Source of the DNA: Flagellimonas maritima
Lineage (GTDB): Bacteria; Bacteroidota; Bacteroidia; Flavobacteriales; Flavobacteriaceae
DNA length: 64,000 nucleotides
Direction of reading: 5' to 3'
NCBI RefSeq assembly: GCF_003269425.1
Contig: NZ_CP030104.1
Coordinates: forward strand, 2,785,501 to 2,849,500
The first letter of the stretch is position 1. Every line of letters starts with the position of its first letter. The notes beneath the pieces are model-generated. The model worked only from the letters and a program-made list of their open reading frames with translations, searched no databases and was not told the DNA's origin. Both the position numbers and the translations under genes were made by a program. Shown here one piece after another: positions 28,297 to 37,946 of the stretch.

Positions 28297-28815
28297 ATGA
28301 AAAAAGTAATTTTTATCCTTTCAACGTTTGCACTGTTTTTATTCGTACAGCATGCAAGAGCACAAGAATCTCAGGACATTGTAGATGTTGCAGTATCCGT
28401 AGAAGATTTTTCTACCTTGGTGACCGCACTAAAAGCTGCGGATTTGGTAGAAACACTAAAGGGGGATGGTCCATTTACAGTATTTGCTCCAGTAAACTCA
28501 GGATTTGCAAAAATCGATTCCAAGACCCTTAATTCTTTATTGATGCCAGAGAATAAGGATAAATTATCCGCTATTTTAACATACCACGTAGTATCAGGCA
28601 AAATAGCTGCTGCAGATGTAGTAGCGGCGCTTGAAAAAGGAAATGGTAAAGCTGAACTTGTAACGGTTAACGGTGGGAAAATCACTGCTATGAAGAAAGA
28701 CGACGGAATCTATCTTATGGATGCGAACGGAAAACATAGTAAGATAGCCAAGACAGATGTCATGGCATCAAATGGTGTTATCCATATTATAGAAGATGTT
28801 GTAATGCCCAACTAA
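28297..28815 (+). CDS. Secreted fasciclin (FAS1) domain protein
   Basis: 172 residues: signal peptide ending near ARAQ (about 20-23), then one FAS1 domain with the H1-type motif GPFTVFAPVNSGFAKI and the H2-type TYHVVSGKIAAADV, ending DVMASNGVIHIIEDVVMP. FAS1 proteins mediate adhesion or bind small ligands. It is single-domain, exported, and divergent from a SigK/RskA pair, an arrangement known in mycobacteria for MPT70/MPT83. It has its own terminator. Confidence 0.93.
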   Translation: MKKVIFILSTFALFLFVQHARAQESQDIVDVAVSVEDFSTLVTALKAADLVETLKGDGPFTVFAPVNSGFAKIDSKTLNSLLMPENKDKLSAILTYHVVSGKIAAADVVAALEKGNGKAELVTVNGGKITAMKKDDGIYLMDANGKHSKIAKTDVMASNGVIHIIEDVVMPN

Positions 28816-28840
28816 GCAAGTTTTGTTTATCATTGGATAG

Positions 28841-28868
28841 GAGGCCGCCCAAAAAGCGGTCTCTTTTT
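28841..28868 (+). terminator. Terminator after the fasciclin gene
   Basis: GAGGCCGC (28841-28848) pairs with GCGGTCTC (28856-28863) with one G-T, followed by five Ts. Confidence 0.85.
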
Positions 28869-28924
28869 ATTTTAAGACAATATGCTTAAAAATGGATTTA
28901 GATTTATTAATATCAAGAAAGTTA

Positions 28925-30145
28925 TTAGCCTTTTTTTTGAAGCATTGTTAGTGTAAATCCTCCCAATACCAAAATTAAGAGTCCCATGATTCCCCAAAGC
29001 CACCATTTGTTTTCAAACAATGGCTTGTTTTGTGGTTTTTCTGTTTTTGGAATCATTTCTTCTTTTCCTAAAACCAGTGGGGATAGGTTTTCTGGAGTAT
29101 TGTTCTTGGTGAATGCAATGTCGTATATTGGTTTAGGTGCATTCTTATTTCCGTAGACCAATGAATAATCGGCTCGCTCTGTAAAACGGGCAACCAGTAC
29201 ATGCATATATCCTTTTGCATCGATTTTTCCTATTTTAAGTGGCTGATTATCATAATTTTGGATTTCAACTCTTAGTTTTTTTACCAAAGTACTTGGGAAC
29301 TCGAATTCATTGTTTTCCACGGAGGTCAGAATTCCAGATGAAAGGTTTCTGTAATAATACTTCCAGCCTTTTTCGGTCTCAATACTATCGGTAACGTATT
29401 TTATGGATATTGGGCGGTAGTAATCAAACTGGCTTAAAACATTTATTTTTAGATGACTTAGGGGTACACGCTGTTTTAGGTAGATTTCTATATATGTTTT
29501 TTTATTTTCATTGGCCGTTCTAAATCCTTTTACCTTATATTCTTGATATTCTGCCTCCAAATTTTCTTCCAAACTGATACTTGCCGAATCCAAGTCGGGT
29601 TTTATATCGCTGATCAATAGCAACCGATAATACTTGTATTTTGAATTTGGAAAATTCAGCTCAGTAAAACTATAATCAGTTTGATTGTTTTTGATGGTGA
29701 GTATTCTATAATCCTCAAGAATGGTGAACCATTCATTTTGATTTTGGCTGCCTTCCAATAGTGCTTTTGCATCAATATTTTCATTTTTTAGATGTAGTTG
29801 TATCTTGTTGATAGCTTCTATAGTCGGGATTTCATAAGTAAAGTAATATCCTTTGGCATTTGAGGCCTTGTTCAATAATTTAAAATCGACTTGTTTCTTT
29901 ACTTTTTCACCTTTTGCGACTTTTAAAAGGTAAGGTGCCTCGATGGTATCATTCTTTGTGGTGCCGTAAACTCGGATATCTGTTAAATCCTGCTTCAGTT
30001 TGTCAAATACCGGAATTGGTAAGGGCACGCTATGCCATTGGTTGGATATTCCATTTAAGGGAATTTTGGCTTCATACTCTTGCATCTGACCAAAGGTCCA
30101 TCCACAGGAAAAAAGAACAAAAAGCGTTAGAAGTCTATTTTTCAC
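28925..30145 (-). CDS. DUF3999 family protein
   Basis: 406 residues with a signal peptide (ending TFGQ, about 16-19), a long beta-rich periplasmic part with the DUF3999 layout (IPLPIPVFDKL-like and DIRVYG segments) and a single C-terminal membrane helix (about 378-402) followed by KKG. It partners with the DUF2339 gene, which it overlaps by 11 bases; the two families are often adjacent. Function unknown; a surface-envelope role is inferred. Confidence 0.85.
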   Translation of the reverse strand: MKNRLLTLFVLFSCGWTFGQMQEYEAKIPLNGISNQWHSVPLPIPVFDKLKQDLTDIRVYGTTKNDTIEAPYLLKVAKGEKVKKQVDFKLLNKASNAKGYYFTYEIPTIEAINKIQLHLKNENIDAKALLEGSQNQNEWFTILEDYRILTIKNNQTDYSFTELNFPNSKYKYYRLLLISDIKPDLDSASISLEENLEAEYQEYKVKGFRTANENKKTYIEIYLKQRVPLSHLKINVLSQFDYYRPISIKYVTDSIETEKGWKYYYRNLSSGILTSVENNEFEFPSTLVKKLRVEIQNYDNQPLKIGKIDAKGYMHVLVARFTERADYSLVYGNKNAPKPIYDIAFTKNNTPENLSPLVLGKEEMIPKTEKPQNKPLFENKWWLWGIMGLLILVLGGFTLTMLQKKG

Positions 30146-32489
30146 TTTCTTCGGTAATTATATGTTTATACTTATTATAAAGAAACGATATGATAAGCAA
30201 TAACACCCCAAGGGAAACAAATACAATAGTTTTTGAAATGGTATTGAGCGATGCTATATCGTAAAAGAACAGTTTTAATAGAGTAATGCCGAATAATACG
30301 ATGGCCACTATGCGAAGATATTTTCTCTTTTTCCAAATACCAAGGACAATTAATAGCAAAGAGTAAAGACCCCAGAGAATACTCAAGCCAAGTTTATAGG
30401 ACTGGTTGGACCCGGCAATATCCATCCAGTTGAGCAATTCACTACTTGCAATCCAAAGAATTGACGTATGTACTAGAATTTCAAAAGGAATTTCAAAGTT
30501 GATGCGCATAAAGGGTTGGCGTATCAATTTATGGATGGCAAATAAAAGAGTTCCAAAAAAAGCGATGGCTATATATCGAATCCAAACATTAAAAATGCCG
30601 ATTTTATAGTACTCTGCAGAAGTTTGGTTTAAATAACTTTCCCTCAACTCGCTCAAAGTATATAGACCGTTGGTCAAAAAAATAAAGCCCACCAGAATAC
30701 TGAAACTCAAAACCACAATTCCCAAGACCCTATTCTGTATTTTTTTAATATTTGCGAATGCCAAAAGACTTAGGAACAAGAGTGAATAATTTATGAGCCA
30801 TATTCCTCCAAAGTCCTTTATATCATAATTGTATTGTGAATAATTATAACTATCGTCCCCTTGTACCTCAAATTTCGTATTCTCGAATATTTGTTCAAAG
30901 TAATAATCTATTTCCAGAAAAATGGCAAAGTACAAAGTTATCAGCACCAGTGCAGGAGCACAAACTGACATAATCCTTGACAATATTGTTTTATTTTCCA
31001 AAGGATATTTACCATTTACCCAATTCACGAAACTATAGGACAATATACATATGATAGATGTAAGCAACGTAACATTAATGAACGGAGTAATTTTTTTGTC
31101 ATAGTAAAACCAATTTCCCTGATAACTCAATGCCCAGTCATGAATAAGACTTACAAAGCTCAAAAAAATCAAGGGATATGATAAATATTCATAAACTGCC
31201 ACCTTTTTGGTACGGCCTATCCAAAACAATAATGAAGCTTCAAACGCCCAGAGAAGCGTCACCCAATTACCATCCAATTGTACAGGAATGGCTATGGTGA
31301 TAAAAGTAAGCACAAGTCCAGATATTAAATAAAATAAATTTTTATCAGCGAGTTTTCTTTTAAAAATCAATACGCTTACTACAAAATGTATGATGGCATT
31401 GCCGAGTGTGAACAAACCCACAAGCTCTTCCCCTGTTTGGGTCTGCGATAGTAGCCCATAGCCAATTCCATAATAAATAAAGGAATTGAGCAAAAGCATG
31501 ATAATATCCGATATTTTGAACTTTTCGGATTTGATCAGTTTGTAGGCAAGAAAAGTTACATAAAAGATGATAAAGAATACAGTGGCCGTAACAAAGGCCA
31601 ACGCAAACTGTGTATCATTTTCATAGGAAAAAGAAATCCAAGAGATAAAAATAAGCCAAGAGAATCCAAATGCCGCATAGTATAAAAGCTTCCAATACTT
31701 TTTAAATGCGATAATTCCGATACCAATATTGATAATCGCCATATAGGTAAACAAAACTTCTGCGTTCCCAGAACCATCACTTAGTAAAAAAGGTATTGCA
31801 TACGCCCCCACCAAACCTATGTGTGCAATCACTTGTTTATTGTAATTGAGAGCTGCAACCACGCCAAAAGCCGTAAATAAAAGCATTAGGACAAACGCCA
31901 TGGTTTGTGGAAAAAGCCCATAAAAACTATATGCGGCAAAAGTTATAAAGTAAAGTATGGCCAAAGCACCACTTAACAATACAGCACTATAGTTTTCGTA
32001 CTTCGATTTTAATTTTATACTAAAACCCACTAATCCCAAACCGACCAGATAACCTAAAATAATTCTTGTAAGCGGGCTTATCAAGTTATTTTCAATAGAG
32101 TATTTAGCTCCAATTGCCACACCAATTACAGTTATAAGAATACCTATTTTGTTGATCAGGTTCTCACCAATAAATTTTTCCCAATTAGACTTTCCTTTGG
32201 GAGCTTTTATTTTGTTCGGCGAAGATTTCTGGGGAATAGGTTTTTTTGTAACACTATTTGTATTTTCTTCTACAATAGGTTTTGATTCCTCCTTTACGGG
32301 CTGTTGTAATGGTTGTACAGTTTTTTCCGCTACACTGACATCATTCTCGGTTACACCTGAAGCTTGCGTATTACTAAGGTTCTGAATCTCTTTCCGCAAT
32401 TCATTTATCTCAATATTAAAATCTTGATGCTTCTTGTAGAGCAATTCCAATTTTTCCAATAGAAGGTTAAGCAGTTCTTGGTTGGCCAT
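30135..32489 (-). CDS. DUF2339 polytopic membrane protein
   Basis: 784 residues. An N-terminal coiled coil (about 1-35), a low-complexity Pro/Thr/Lys-rich linker (about 36-105), then more than twenty hydrophobic segments to the C-terminus. Conserved block WEKFIGENLINKIGILITVIGVAIG near 103-127 marks DUF2339. These large inner-membrane proteins have no established role, though envelope polysaccharide handling has been suggested from context. Translationally coupled to DUF3999. Confidence 0.88.
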   Translation of the reverse strand: MANQELLNLLLEKLELLYKKHQDFNIEINELRKEIQNLSNTQASGVTENDVSVAEKTVQPLQQPVKEESKPIVEENTNSVTKKPIPQKSSPNKIKAPKGKSNWEKFIGENLINKIGILITVIGVAIGAKYSIENNLISPLTRIILGYLVGLGLVGFSIKLKSKYENYSAVLLSGALAILYFITFAAYSFYGLFPQTMAFVLMLLFTAFGVVAALNYNKQVIAHIGLVGAYAIPFLLSDGSGNAEVLFTYMAIINIGIGIIAFKKYWKLLYYAAFGFSWLIFISWISFSYENDTQFALAFVTATVFFIIFYVTFLAYKLIKSEKFKISDIIMLLLNSFIYYGIGYGLLSQTQTGEELVGLFTLGNAIIHFVVSVLIFKRKLADKNLFYLISGLVLTFITIAIPVQLDGNWVTLLWAFEASLLFWIGRTKKVAVYEYLSYPLIFLSFVSLIHDWALSYQGNWFYYDKKITPFINVTLLTSIICILSYSFVNWVNGKYPLENKTILSRIMSVCAPALVLITLYFAIFLEIDYYFEQIFENTKFEVQGDDSYNYSQYNYDIKDFGGIWLINYSLLFLSLLAFANIKKIQNRVLGIVVLSFSILVGFIFLTNGLYTLSELRESYLNQTSAEYYKIGIFNVWIRYIAIAFFGTLLFAIHKLIRQPFMRINFEIPFEILVHTSILWIASSELLNWMDIAGSNQSYKLGLSILWGLYSLLLIVLGIWKKRKYLRIVAIVLFGITLLKLFFYDIASLNTISKTIVFVSLGVLLLIISFLYNKYKHIITEESEK

Positions 32490-32619
32490 GTTCGGAATTT
32501 TGAATTGGTAAATTACCGTTATCGATCTATGAATAAACGGTAATACCCCATTTATGTTGGAAAGACAACGGGGTTTTTACAATCTGAATACCCCAAATAT
32601 AGGGTATTTGACATTTAAA

Positions 32620-33759
32620 CTACCTTTTTCGATTTAGTTCCAAGCTATGGATTTCTCTTCCCAATTGAGCTAAAAATGGGATTCCAATTTCTTCGTATTC
32701 ATAAACATTATCATTGAAGATACCATCTTTATTGACCAGTATTGTAGCAGTTATCATGAAATCAATATTATTTTTTTCATCTTTTATATAGGCGCAATCC
32801 GTAAGAGTGCCGTAAGCATAACCTACCTTGTTGTATATTTTTATATGCTTTGGAATTGTGTCCTTAGAATCACCGAACATAAAAAACTTAACAAAACTAT
32901 CATAATATTCTTCGGTATCATAATCCAACTTGCCAGGAAGGGTATGCATAGACTTCAATAACAATTCGTGTTGTGCATCACTAATATTAAAACGTTCTTC
33001 TTTTGGAAAATTCGAAGGGAAAATAACACGTTTAAGCAAACTATGTTGGGCTTGGATAGGGTAATGGTTTTTTAAAGAAAAATCAAAGGCTCCTTGTTGA
33101 AGGGAGTCGTCCGCATAAAATCCTGTCCCCTTTTTTAATTTGTTGATCTGCAATGGTTTTGGAGCTGTATTTATAATCGACTGACTTGTCGTCATAGTGG
33201 AGTCGTTCAAATAGGTAATCAACGGCTTGGTCGTCACATTGTCCGCATTGGGCGTGGATAGTCGATGTGCTATTCTTATAGGTTCAATCCCTTTTGACCT
33301 AATTCGCCGATTCAAATCATCCTGTCCTAAAAATTCTATCAATCGATTATTCGCCGCATTATCGGATACTGCAAAAATCTCGGAAATTGCTTTTGCAAAA
33401 GTAGTTTCTGTTGAATCACCTTCAATATAGAATTTGGTGTTCACTGACAGGGAATCTATCTCATTTATTTTTTCCAGAGCAGCAACAGCTGCAGGGAATT
33501 TTACGGTACTGGCAGGATAAAAGTAATTTTCCTTATCAACTTGAAAATCAAAATCATTGAAAAACACACTGTCGTTCCTCCTGTCTATTTGAGTATATCT
33601 TATTTGTACCTCATATTGTTCCAAGCTGTCCATAACTCTTTTTATAGCAGTATGATCGGACGCCAATGCCTTTTCCAAAGGATTTTGATCATGGCCTTCT
33701 GTGCACGAAATACTAAAAAAGGTCAATGTAAGAAAGTAGATACTAATCTGTTTTTTCAT
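32620..33759 (-). CDS. Class A beta-lactamase-like serine hydrolase, lipoprotein
   Basis: 379 residues; lipobox Cys19 (SISCTEG). Catalytic SxxK is Ser84-Thr-Val-Lys87 in YPASTVKF, SDN is at 132-134 and a KTG equivalent KVG occurs near residue 305. This is the class A beta-lactamase/DD-peptidase fold. It is longer than true beta-lactamases (about 290) and lacks a clear omega-loop ExxLN, so antibiotic hydrolysis cannot be assumed. Peptidoglycan or ester hydrolysis is equally likely. Confidence 0.85.
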   Translation of the reverse strand: MKKQISIYFLTLTFFSISCTEGHDQNPLEKALASDHTAIKRVMDSLEQYEVQIRYTQIDRRNDSVFFNDFDFQVDKENYFYPASTVKFPAAVAALEKINEIDSLSVNTKFYIEGDSTETTFAKAISEIFAVSDNAANNRLIEFLGQDDLNRRIRSKGIEPIRIAHRLSTPNADNVTTKPLITYLNDSTMTTSQSIINTAPKPLQINKLKKGTGFYADDSLQQGAFDFSLKNHYPIQAQHSLLKRVIFPSNFPKEERFNISDAQHELLLKSMHTLPGKLDYDTEEYYDSFVKFFMFGDSKDTIPKHIKIYNKVGYAYGTLTDCAYIKDEKNNIDFMITATILVNKDGIFNDNVYEYEEIGIPFLAQLGREIHSLELNRKR

Positions 33760-33786
33760 GTAGTGGTTTTTGGTGGTTTCTATTAT

Positions 33787-34032
33787 TTATTCAGGACTTA
33801 GATAAATCTCGCCTCTATGGGGCCTCAAAACATCACGAACAGTTTTCATTTCTGGTTCCGATACAACAAGGTAAGCAACACTATGCATCTCGCTAAAATG
33901 CTCAAAACCCGTAATATCAAGCTCTAGTTCTTCTTTTTTGATGAATTCTTTTAAATGTTTTTCATGGTGTTCCGCAGTATTTGCTGCAGCAGTGCCACGA
34001 AAATCCCATATCAATTTTATTTTTCTGTCCAA
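33787..34032 (-). CDS. Small hypothetical protein
   Basis: 81 residues, soluble, mixed alpha/beta by eye (KLIWDFRGTAAANTAEHHEKHLKEF and HSVAYLVVSEPEMKTVRDVLRP). The HEKHL and acidic residues may bind a metal. No family recognised. It lies 15 bases after the SRPBCC gene and is likely cotranscribed with it. Confidence 0.7.
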   Translation of the reverse strand: MDRKIKLIWDFRGTAAANTAEHHEKHLKEFIKKEELELDITGFEHFSEMHSVAYLVVSEPEMKTVRDVLRPHRGEIYLSPE

Positions 34033-34047
34033 TGCCTTTTCTATTGG

Positions 34048-34500
34048 TTAAGTATGCAATACAGATGTACCGTCCTCTGCGAATGCCTTAAAATCTTTCA
34101 TGTATTTAAGCGATTGTTTTTTAAAGGCTCCGGGCATTAAAAATCCCATTAACTTCATTCCAAAACCTGAAAACTTAAACTCACTTTCAGATATCCATCT
34201 GGTCGAAGTTCCCTCTTCCTTAAAATAGTTTTTTTGAATGTTCTGTACGCCTTTGGTATCGTAAATAGTATGCAATTCAGATGGGAGATTTTTTTTGATG
34301 ATGGTTTCCACCATTTCAAATTCACGTTTTCCCATTTTATATCTTAAACCCATTCGCGAACCCTCTTCATTTGCCGGTTCTGAAAGGAACTCATAGTCCA
34401 CAAGTCCACTTTGCCAATGTTTCATGTTTTCAGGATTGTCCAATTTTTCAATAAACTTCTCACGGGGCAAATTGACAACTATTTCGGTTATGTACCTCAT
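34048..34500 (-). CDS. SRPBCC superfamily protein
   Basis: 150 residues with the START/Bet-v1 pattern: a first strand and helices (REKFIEKLDNPENMKHWQSGLVDYEFLS), seven-strand sheet and a long last helix (LKYMKDFKAFAEDG). Such proteins hold hydrophobic ligands in a central cavity. Ligand and role unknown. First gene of a two-gene unit with the small protein downstream. Confidence 0.85.
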   Translation of the reverse strand: MRYITEIVVNLPREKFIEKLDNPENMKHWQSGLVDYEFLSEPANEEGSRMGLRYKMGKREFEMVETIIKKNLPSELHTIYDTKGVQNIQKNYFKEEGTSTRWISESEFKFSGFGMKLMGFLMPGAFKKQSLKYMKDFKAFAEDGTSVLHT

Positions 34501-34581
34501 TTTGACAGGTTTTTTACTAATGTAATAAATTAAATGTTTTGAGCTACCTACTAAAAATCTGTTAATGGAAAGAAAACCTTC

Positions 34582-34611
34582 TTGCTAGGGTTTCAGTATT
34601 TGTTACTTTTG
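34582..34611 (+). promoter_or_regulatory. Consensus promoter for the SurA-like operon
   Basis: TTG (34582-34584), 19 bases, then TACTTTTG (34604-34611), a full match to TTG-N19-TAnnTTTG. The ATG is only five bases after the -7 box, so transcription would start at or very near the initiation codon, giving a leaderless mRNA. Confidence 0.75.
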
Positions 34612-34615
34612 CGGA

Positions 34616-35497
34616 ATGTTTTTTCTTCAAAAAAGTAAAAAATCTTCCTTTCTTGTTATTGGACTTTTTGTTCTTTCCTCTTGCAATTCCCTTTTTAAGG
34701 AAAAGGAAGTTAAGGAACCTCTGGCAAGAGTAGGGGATTCATATCTGTACGAAGACGACATTGCGTCCTTGATCAGTAATGATATGGCAGCACAAGACAG
34801 TGCATTGTTTGTAAGCAACTACATTAACAATTGGGCATCAAAACAGTTATTGTTGTCCAAATCCAAAATAAATCTTTCAGAGGAAAAACTCAAAGAGTTT
34901 GATCGTTTGGTGAATGACTATAAAGCTGATTTGTATACAAGAGCCTATATCGAAGCACTGGTATTGAAAGAACAGGATACCGCTTTGACCACTTCCCAAT
35001 TAAAAGAATATTATGAGAAGGAGATGGAAAATTTTAGGCTTAACGAAAAATTGGTACAATTGCGATTCATAGGATTGCCTTCCCAATTTTTAGATAAAGA
35101 TGCAGTTATCGATAAAATGAAGAATTGGAAAGATGCCGATAAACGCTACTTGGATTCAATTGCGGTCCAATTCAAGAAAATCCATTTTAATGATTCAATA
35201 TGGGTAAGTGCATCAAGGATTATGGAAGAAATACCATTGATTACGTTTATAAATGAGGAGAAGTACCTAAAAAAATCACAATTTTTTGAATTACAGGATT
35301 CTACAGAGGTATATTTGGGGAGAGTAAAGGATGTATTGGAAATAGGCGATACAGCTCCCTTTGAATATATTGCCCCAGATATAAGACAGTTAATTCTAAA
35401 TAGGCGTAAGCTCAATTATATACGTAAATTAGAAACTGAGATTCTTGATGAAGCCATAAAAAAGAATGAATTTGAAGTCTATGAAAAAAATGAATAG
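34616..35497 (+). CDS. SurA-N-like periplasmic lipoprotein
   Basis: 293 residues with lipobox Cys23 (LSSCNSL). It resembles the N-terminal chaperone part of SurA/PrsA foldases (VGDSYLYEDDIASL opening, helices to about 130), with no recognisable parvulin active-site motif, so it is likely a holding chaperone rather than an isomerase. It overlaps the next gene, a true parvulin protein. No other ATG precedes the signal sequence, which supports this start despite the promoter distance. Confidence 0.75.
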   Translation: MFFLQKSKKSSFLVIGLFVLSSCNSLFKEKEVKEPLARVGDSYLYEDDIASLISNDMAAQDSALFVSNYINNWASKQLLLSKSKINLSEEKLKEFDRLVNDYKADLYTRAYIEALVLKEQDTALTTSQLKEYYEKEMENFRLNEKLVQLRFIGLPSQFLDKDAVIDKMKNWKDADKRYLDSIAVQFKKIHFNDSIWVSASRIMEEIPLITFINEEKYLKKSQFFELQDSTEVYLGRVKDVLEIGDTAPFEYIAPDIRQLILNRRKLNYIRKLETEILDEAIKKNEFEVYEKNE

Positions 35498-36887
35498 AAA
35501 TCTATTGTCCATCATGTTTTTCGCCATAATTGGCACTTTACATGCACAAGATACGGATCAAGCGGTGCTTACAAAAACAGATAGTACCAGCAATACCAAA
35601 AGAGTTAAATTGGACGGTATAGCAGCTGTTATTGGCGACTATGTTATCTTGGATTCCGATATTGAGAAAACGCTTATAGATTTAAAAAGTCAAGGAGCTT
35701 CCACACAGGACATTACCAAGTGCAGCCTCTTGGGGAAATTGATGGAAGACCGTTTATACGCCCACCAAGCTGTTCAGGACAGTCTGCTGGTATCGGACGA
35801 TCAAGTGAATGCGCAAAGTGATGCGCAGATACAACAGCTTGTATCACAAGTAGGTTCTATGCAAAAAGTATTGAAGTTCTATAAAAAACCTGACGTTGAA
35901 AGTTTTAGGACCGAACTCTTCGAAATAAACAAGCTTCGTATGCTCTCCGAAAAGATGCAGGGAAAAATAGTCGAAGAAATAGAAGTGACTCCAGAAGAAG
36001 TACGCCAATTTTTTAATAAAATACCAGAAGATGAAAGACCAGTTTTTGGTTCCGAATTGGAGATTGCCCAAATTGTTAAACAACCGGAAGCACCTGAAGA
36101 AGAAAAACAAAAGGTAATCGATAGATTGAAGCAAATTAAACAAGATGTGGAAGAGAATGATGCCAGCTTCAACGTAAAGGCCATTCTTTACTCCCAAGAC
36201 CCAGGCTCCAAATCCAAGGGGGGATTCTATAGTATGACTAGGGAAACGCCATTTGTGAAAGAATTTAAAGATGTCGCTTTTAGTTTGCAAGAGGGTGAAA
36301 TTTCCGAGCCTTTTGAAACTGATTTTGGATACCATATCATCTACATTGAAAAAATTAGGGGACAGGAATTGGATTTACGCCATATTTTAATAATTCCTGA
36401 AATTCCTAAAAGCACTATGGAAAAAGCCGTAGCGGAATTGGATACGATTCGCCAACAAATTTTGGACGGCAAGTATGATTTTGCAGACGCAGCCCTTAAC
36501 TTCTCCGATGAGAAAGAAACTAAATTTGATGGTGGCTTGTTGCGCAATCCTATTAATTTTGATTCCCGTTTTGAATTGACCAAAATGGACCCCGCCTTGT
36601 ATAACCAAGTTCGCAATCTAAAGGACGAGGAGATATCAAGACCAATTAAAGAAGAAAATCAAAGAGGAGGCCCGCCAAAATTCAAAATCATGAAAATTTC
36701 AAATCGTTTTGATGAACACAAGGCTGATTTTGCAAAAGATTATTTAAAGATTCAGGAACTGGCACTTAGGGAAAAACAATTCGAGGCAATAAAGGAATGG
36801 ATGAACGAACATATCGAAGATACCTATATTCATGTAAATGATCAAAACAAGGATTGTAATTTTGCTAACAATTGGGTAAAGGAGTAA
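35481..36887 (+). CDS. SurA-like peptidylprolyl isomerase with two parvulin domains
   Basis: 468 residues from the preferred ATG (MKKMNRNLL); a further ATG at 35466 adds five residues. Signal peptide ends at HAQ. An N-terminal chaperone domain begins with LDGIAAVIGDYVILDSDIE; then two rotamase domains, the first about 190-275 (GGFYSMTRETPFVKEF, SEPFETDFGYHIIYIE) and the second about 285-390 (HILIIP, GGLLRNP). The protein assists folding of outer-membrane proteins in the periplasm. Coupled to its upstream lipoprotein. Confidence 0.9.
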   Translation: MKKMNRNLLSIMFFAIIGTLHAQDTDQAVLTKTDSTSNTKRVKLDGIAAVIGDYVILDSDIEKTLIDLKSQGASTQDITKCSLLGKLMEDRLYAHQAVQDSLLVSDDQVNAQSDAQIQQLVSQVGSMQKVLKFYKKPDVESFRTELFEINKLRMLSEKMQGKIVEEIEVTPEEVRQFFNKIPEDERPVFGSELEIAQIVKQPEAPEEEKQKVIDRLKQIKQDVEENDASFNVKAILYSQDPGSKSKGGFYSMTRETPFVKEFKDVAFSLQEGEISEPFETDFGYHIIYIEKIRGQELDLRHILIIPEIPKSTMEKAVAELDTIRQQILDGKYDFADAALNFSDEKETKFDGGLLRNPINFDSRFELTKMDPALYNQVRNLKDEEISRPIKEENQRGGPPKFKIMKISNRFDEHKADFAKDYLKIQELALREKQFEAIKEWMNEHIEDTYIHVNDQNKDCNFANNWVKE

Positions 36888-36891
36888 GTGC

Positions 36892-37845
36892 ATGTCAGAC
36901 GTTGTTGCAGTAGAAAATCTCGTAAAAAAGCATCAAGCTTTAAGAGATGAGATTGGTAAAATCATTGTGGGCCAGGAAAAGGTAATCGAACAGATTTTAC
37001 TTTCCATTTATACTGGAGGGCATTCCCTTCTAATTGGTGTTCCAGGTCTCGCAAAAACCTTAATGGTAAACACCATAGCCCAAACGTTGGGCCTTGATTT
37101 TAAAAGAATCCAGTTTACACCGGATCTAATGCCAAGCGATATTCTTGGAAGCGAGGTTCTTGATCAAAACAGAAATTTTAAATTCATAAAGGGGCCTGTT
37201 TTCGGTAATATCATTCTTGCCGATGAAATCAACAGGACTCCCCCAAAAACTCAAGCGGCACTTTTGGAGGCTATGCAAGAGCGGGCGGTCACTATTGCAG
37301 GGCAACAATACAAATTGGATATGCCATATTTTGTTCTAGCAACACAAAACCCAATAGAACAAGAAGGGACTTATCCATTGCCAGAAGCACAGTTGGATCG
37401 TTTTATGTTTGCCATAGAATTAAAATATCCTTCAATAGCAGAGGAGATTAAAGTTGTAAAATCCACTACTACGGACGATACTATAAAGATAAATACGCTC
37501 TTCAACGCAGATGAAATCATTGCGGTACAACATCTGGTCCGTAGAATACCCGTTCCGGACAATGTTGTTGATTATGCCGTAAGATTGGTGAACAGTACAC
37601 GACCGCGTATCAATGATGCGTCTGATTTTATCAATAATTATGTTGATTGGGGAGCAGGACCAAGAGCTTCACAAAATTTGGTATTGGGCGCTAAGGCCAA
37701 TGCAGCTATAAACGGAAAGTTTTCCCCGGATATAGAAGATGTCAAAGCAGTATCCATGGGAATACTCAGGCATCGGGTTTTAAAAAACTACAAAGCAGAG
37801 GCCGAAGGTATTTCTGAAGAAGATATTATATCAAAATTACTCTAA
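36892..37845 (+). CDS. MoxR-family AAA+ ATPase
   Basis: 317 residues: Walker A GVPGLAKT (about 48-55), Walker B ILADEINR (about 108-115), sensor 1 VLATQNP and the MoxR-type ELKYPSIAEE. MoxR proteins act as chaperones that insert cofactors or activate partner proteins with von Willebrand domains. No such partner follows here; a stretch of 100 bases separates it from aconitase. Begins four bases after the SurA-like stop. Confidence 0.93.
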   Translation: MSDVVAVENLVKKHQALRDEIGKIIVGQEKVIEQILLSIYTGGHSLLIGVPGLAKTLMVNTIAQTLGLDFKRIQFTPDLMPSDILGSEVLDQNRNFKFIKGPVFGNIILADEINRTPPKTQAALLEAMQERAVTIAGQQYKLDMPYFVLATQNPIEQEGTYPLPEAQLDRFMFAIELKYPSIAEEIKVVKSTTTDDTIKINTLFNADEIIAVQHLVRRIPVPDNVVDYAVRLVNSTRPRINDASDFINNYVDWGAGPRASQNLVLGAKANAAINGKFSPDIEDVKAVSMGILRHRVLKNYKAEAEGISEEDIISKLL

Positions 37846-37946
37846 AAACCCAATTTTACATACTTATTTAATACGATTCTAATTTCTAAATCGTAGGTAT
37901 TTCACTAAATTTACCAAATTACAAAATCTTAAAATCCAATTGTAAT

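Noticed and set aside
32528..32577. CCCC...GGGG hairpin as a terminator between the DUF2339 and serine hydrolase genes
   Set aside because: Ts follow only on the plus strand, while both neighbouring genes are on the minus strand, and the stem is badly bulged.
32620..33759. Class A serine hydrolase as a resistance beta-lactamase
   Set aside because: SxxK, SDN and a KVG are present but no clear omega-loop motif is seen and the protein is longer; function is left open.
35844..36335. 163-codon minus-strand frame over the SurA-like gene
   Set aside because: Opposite a well supported parvulin protein and without likeness to a known family.
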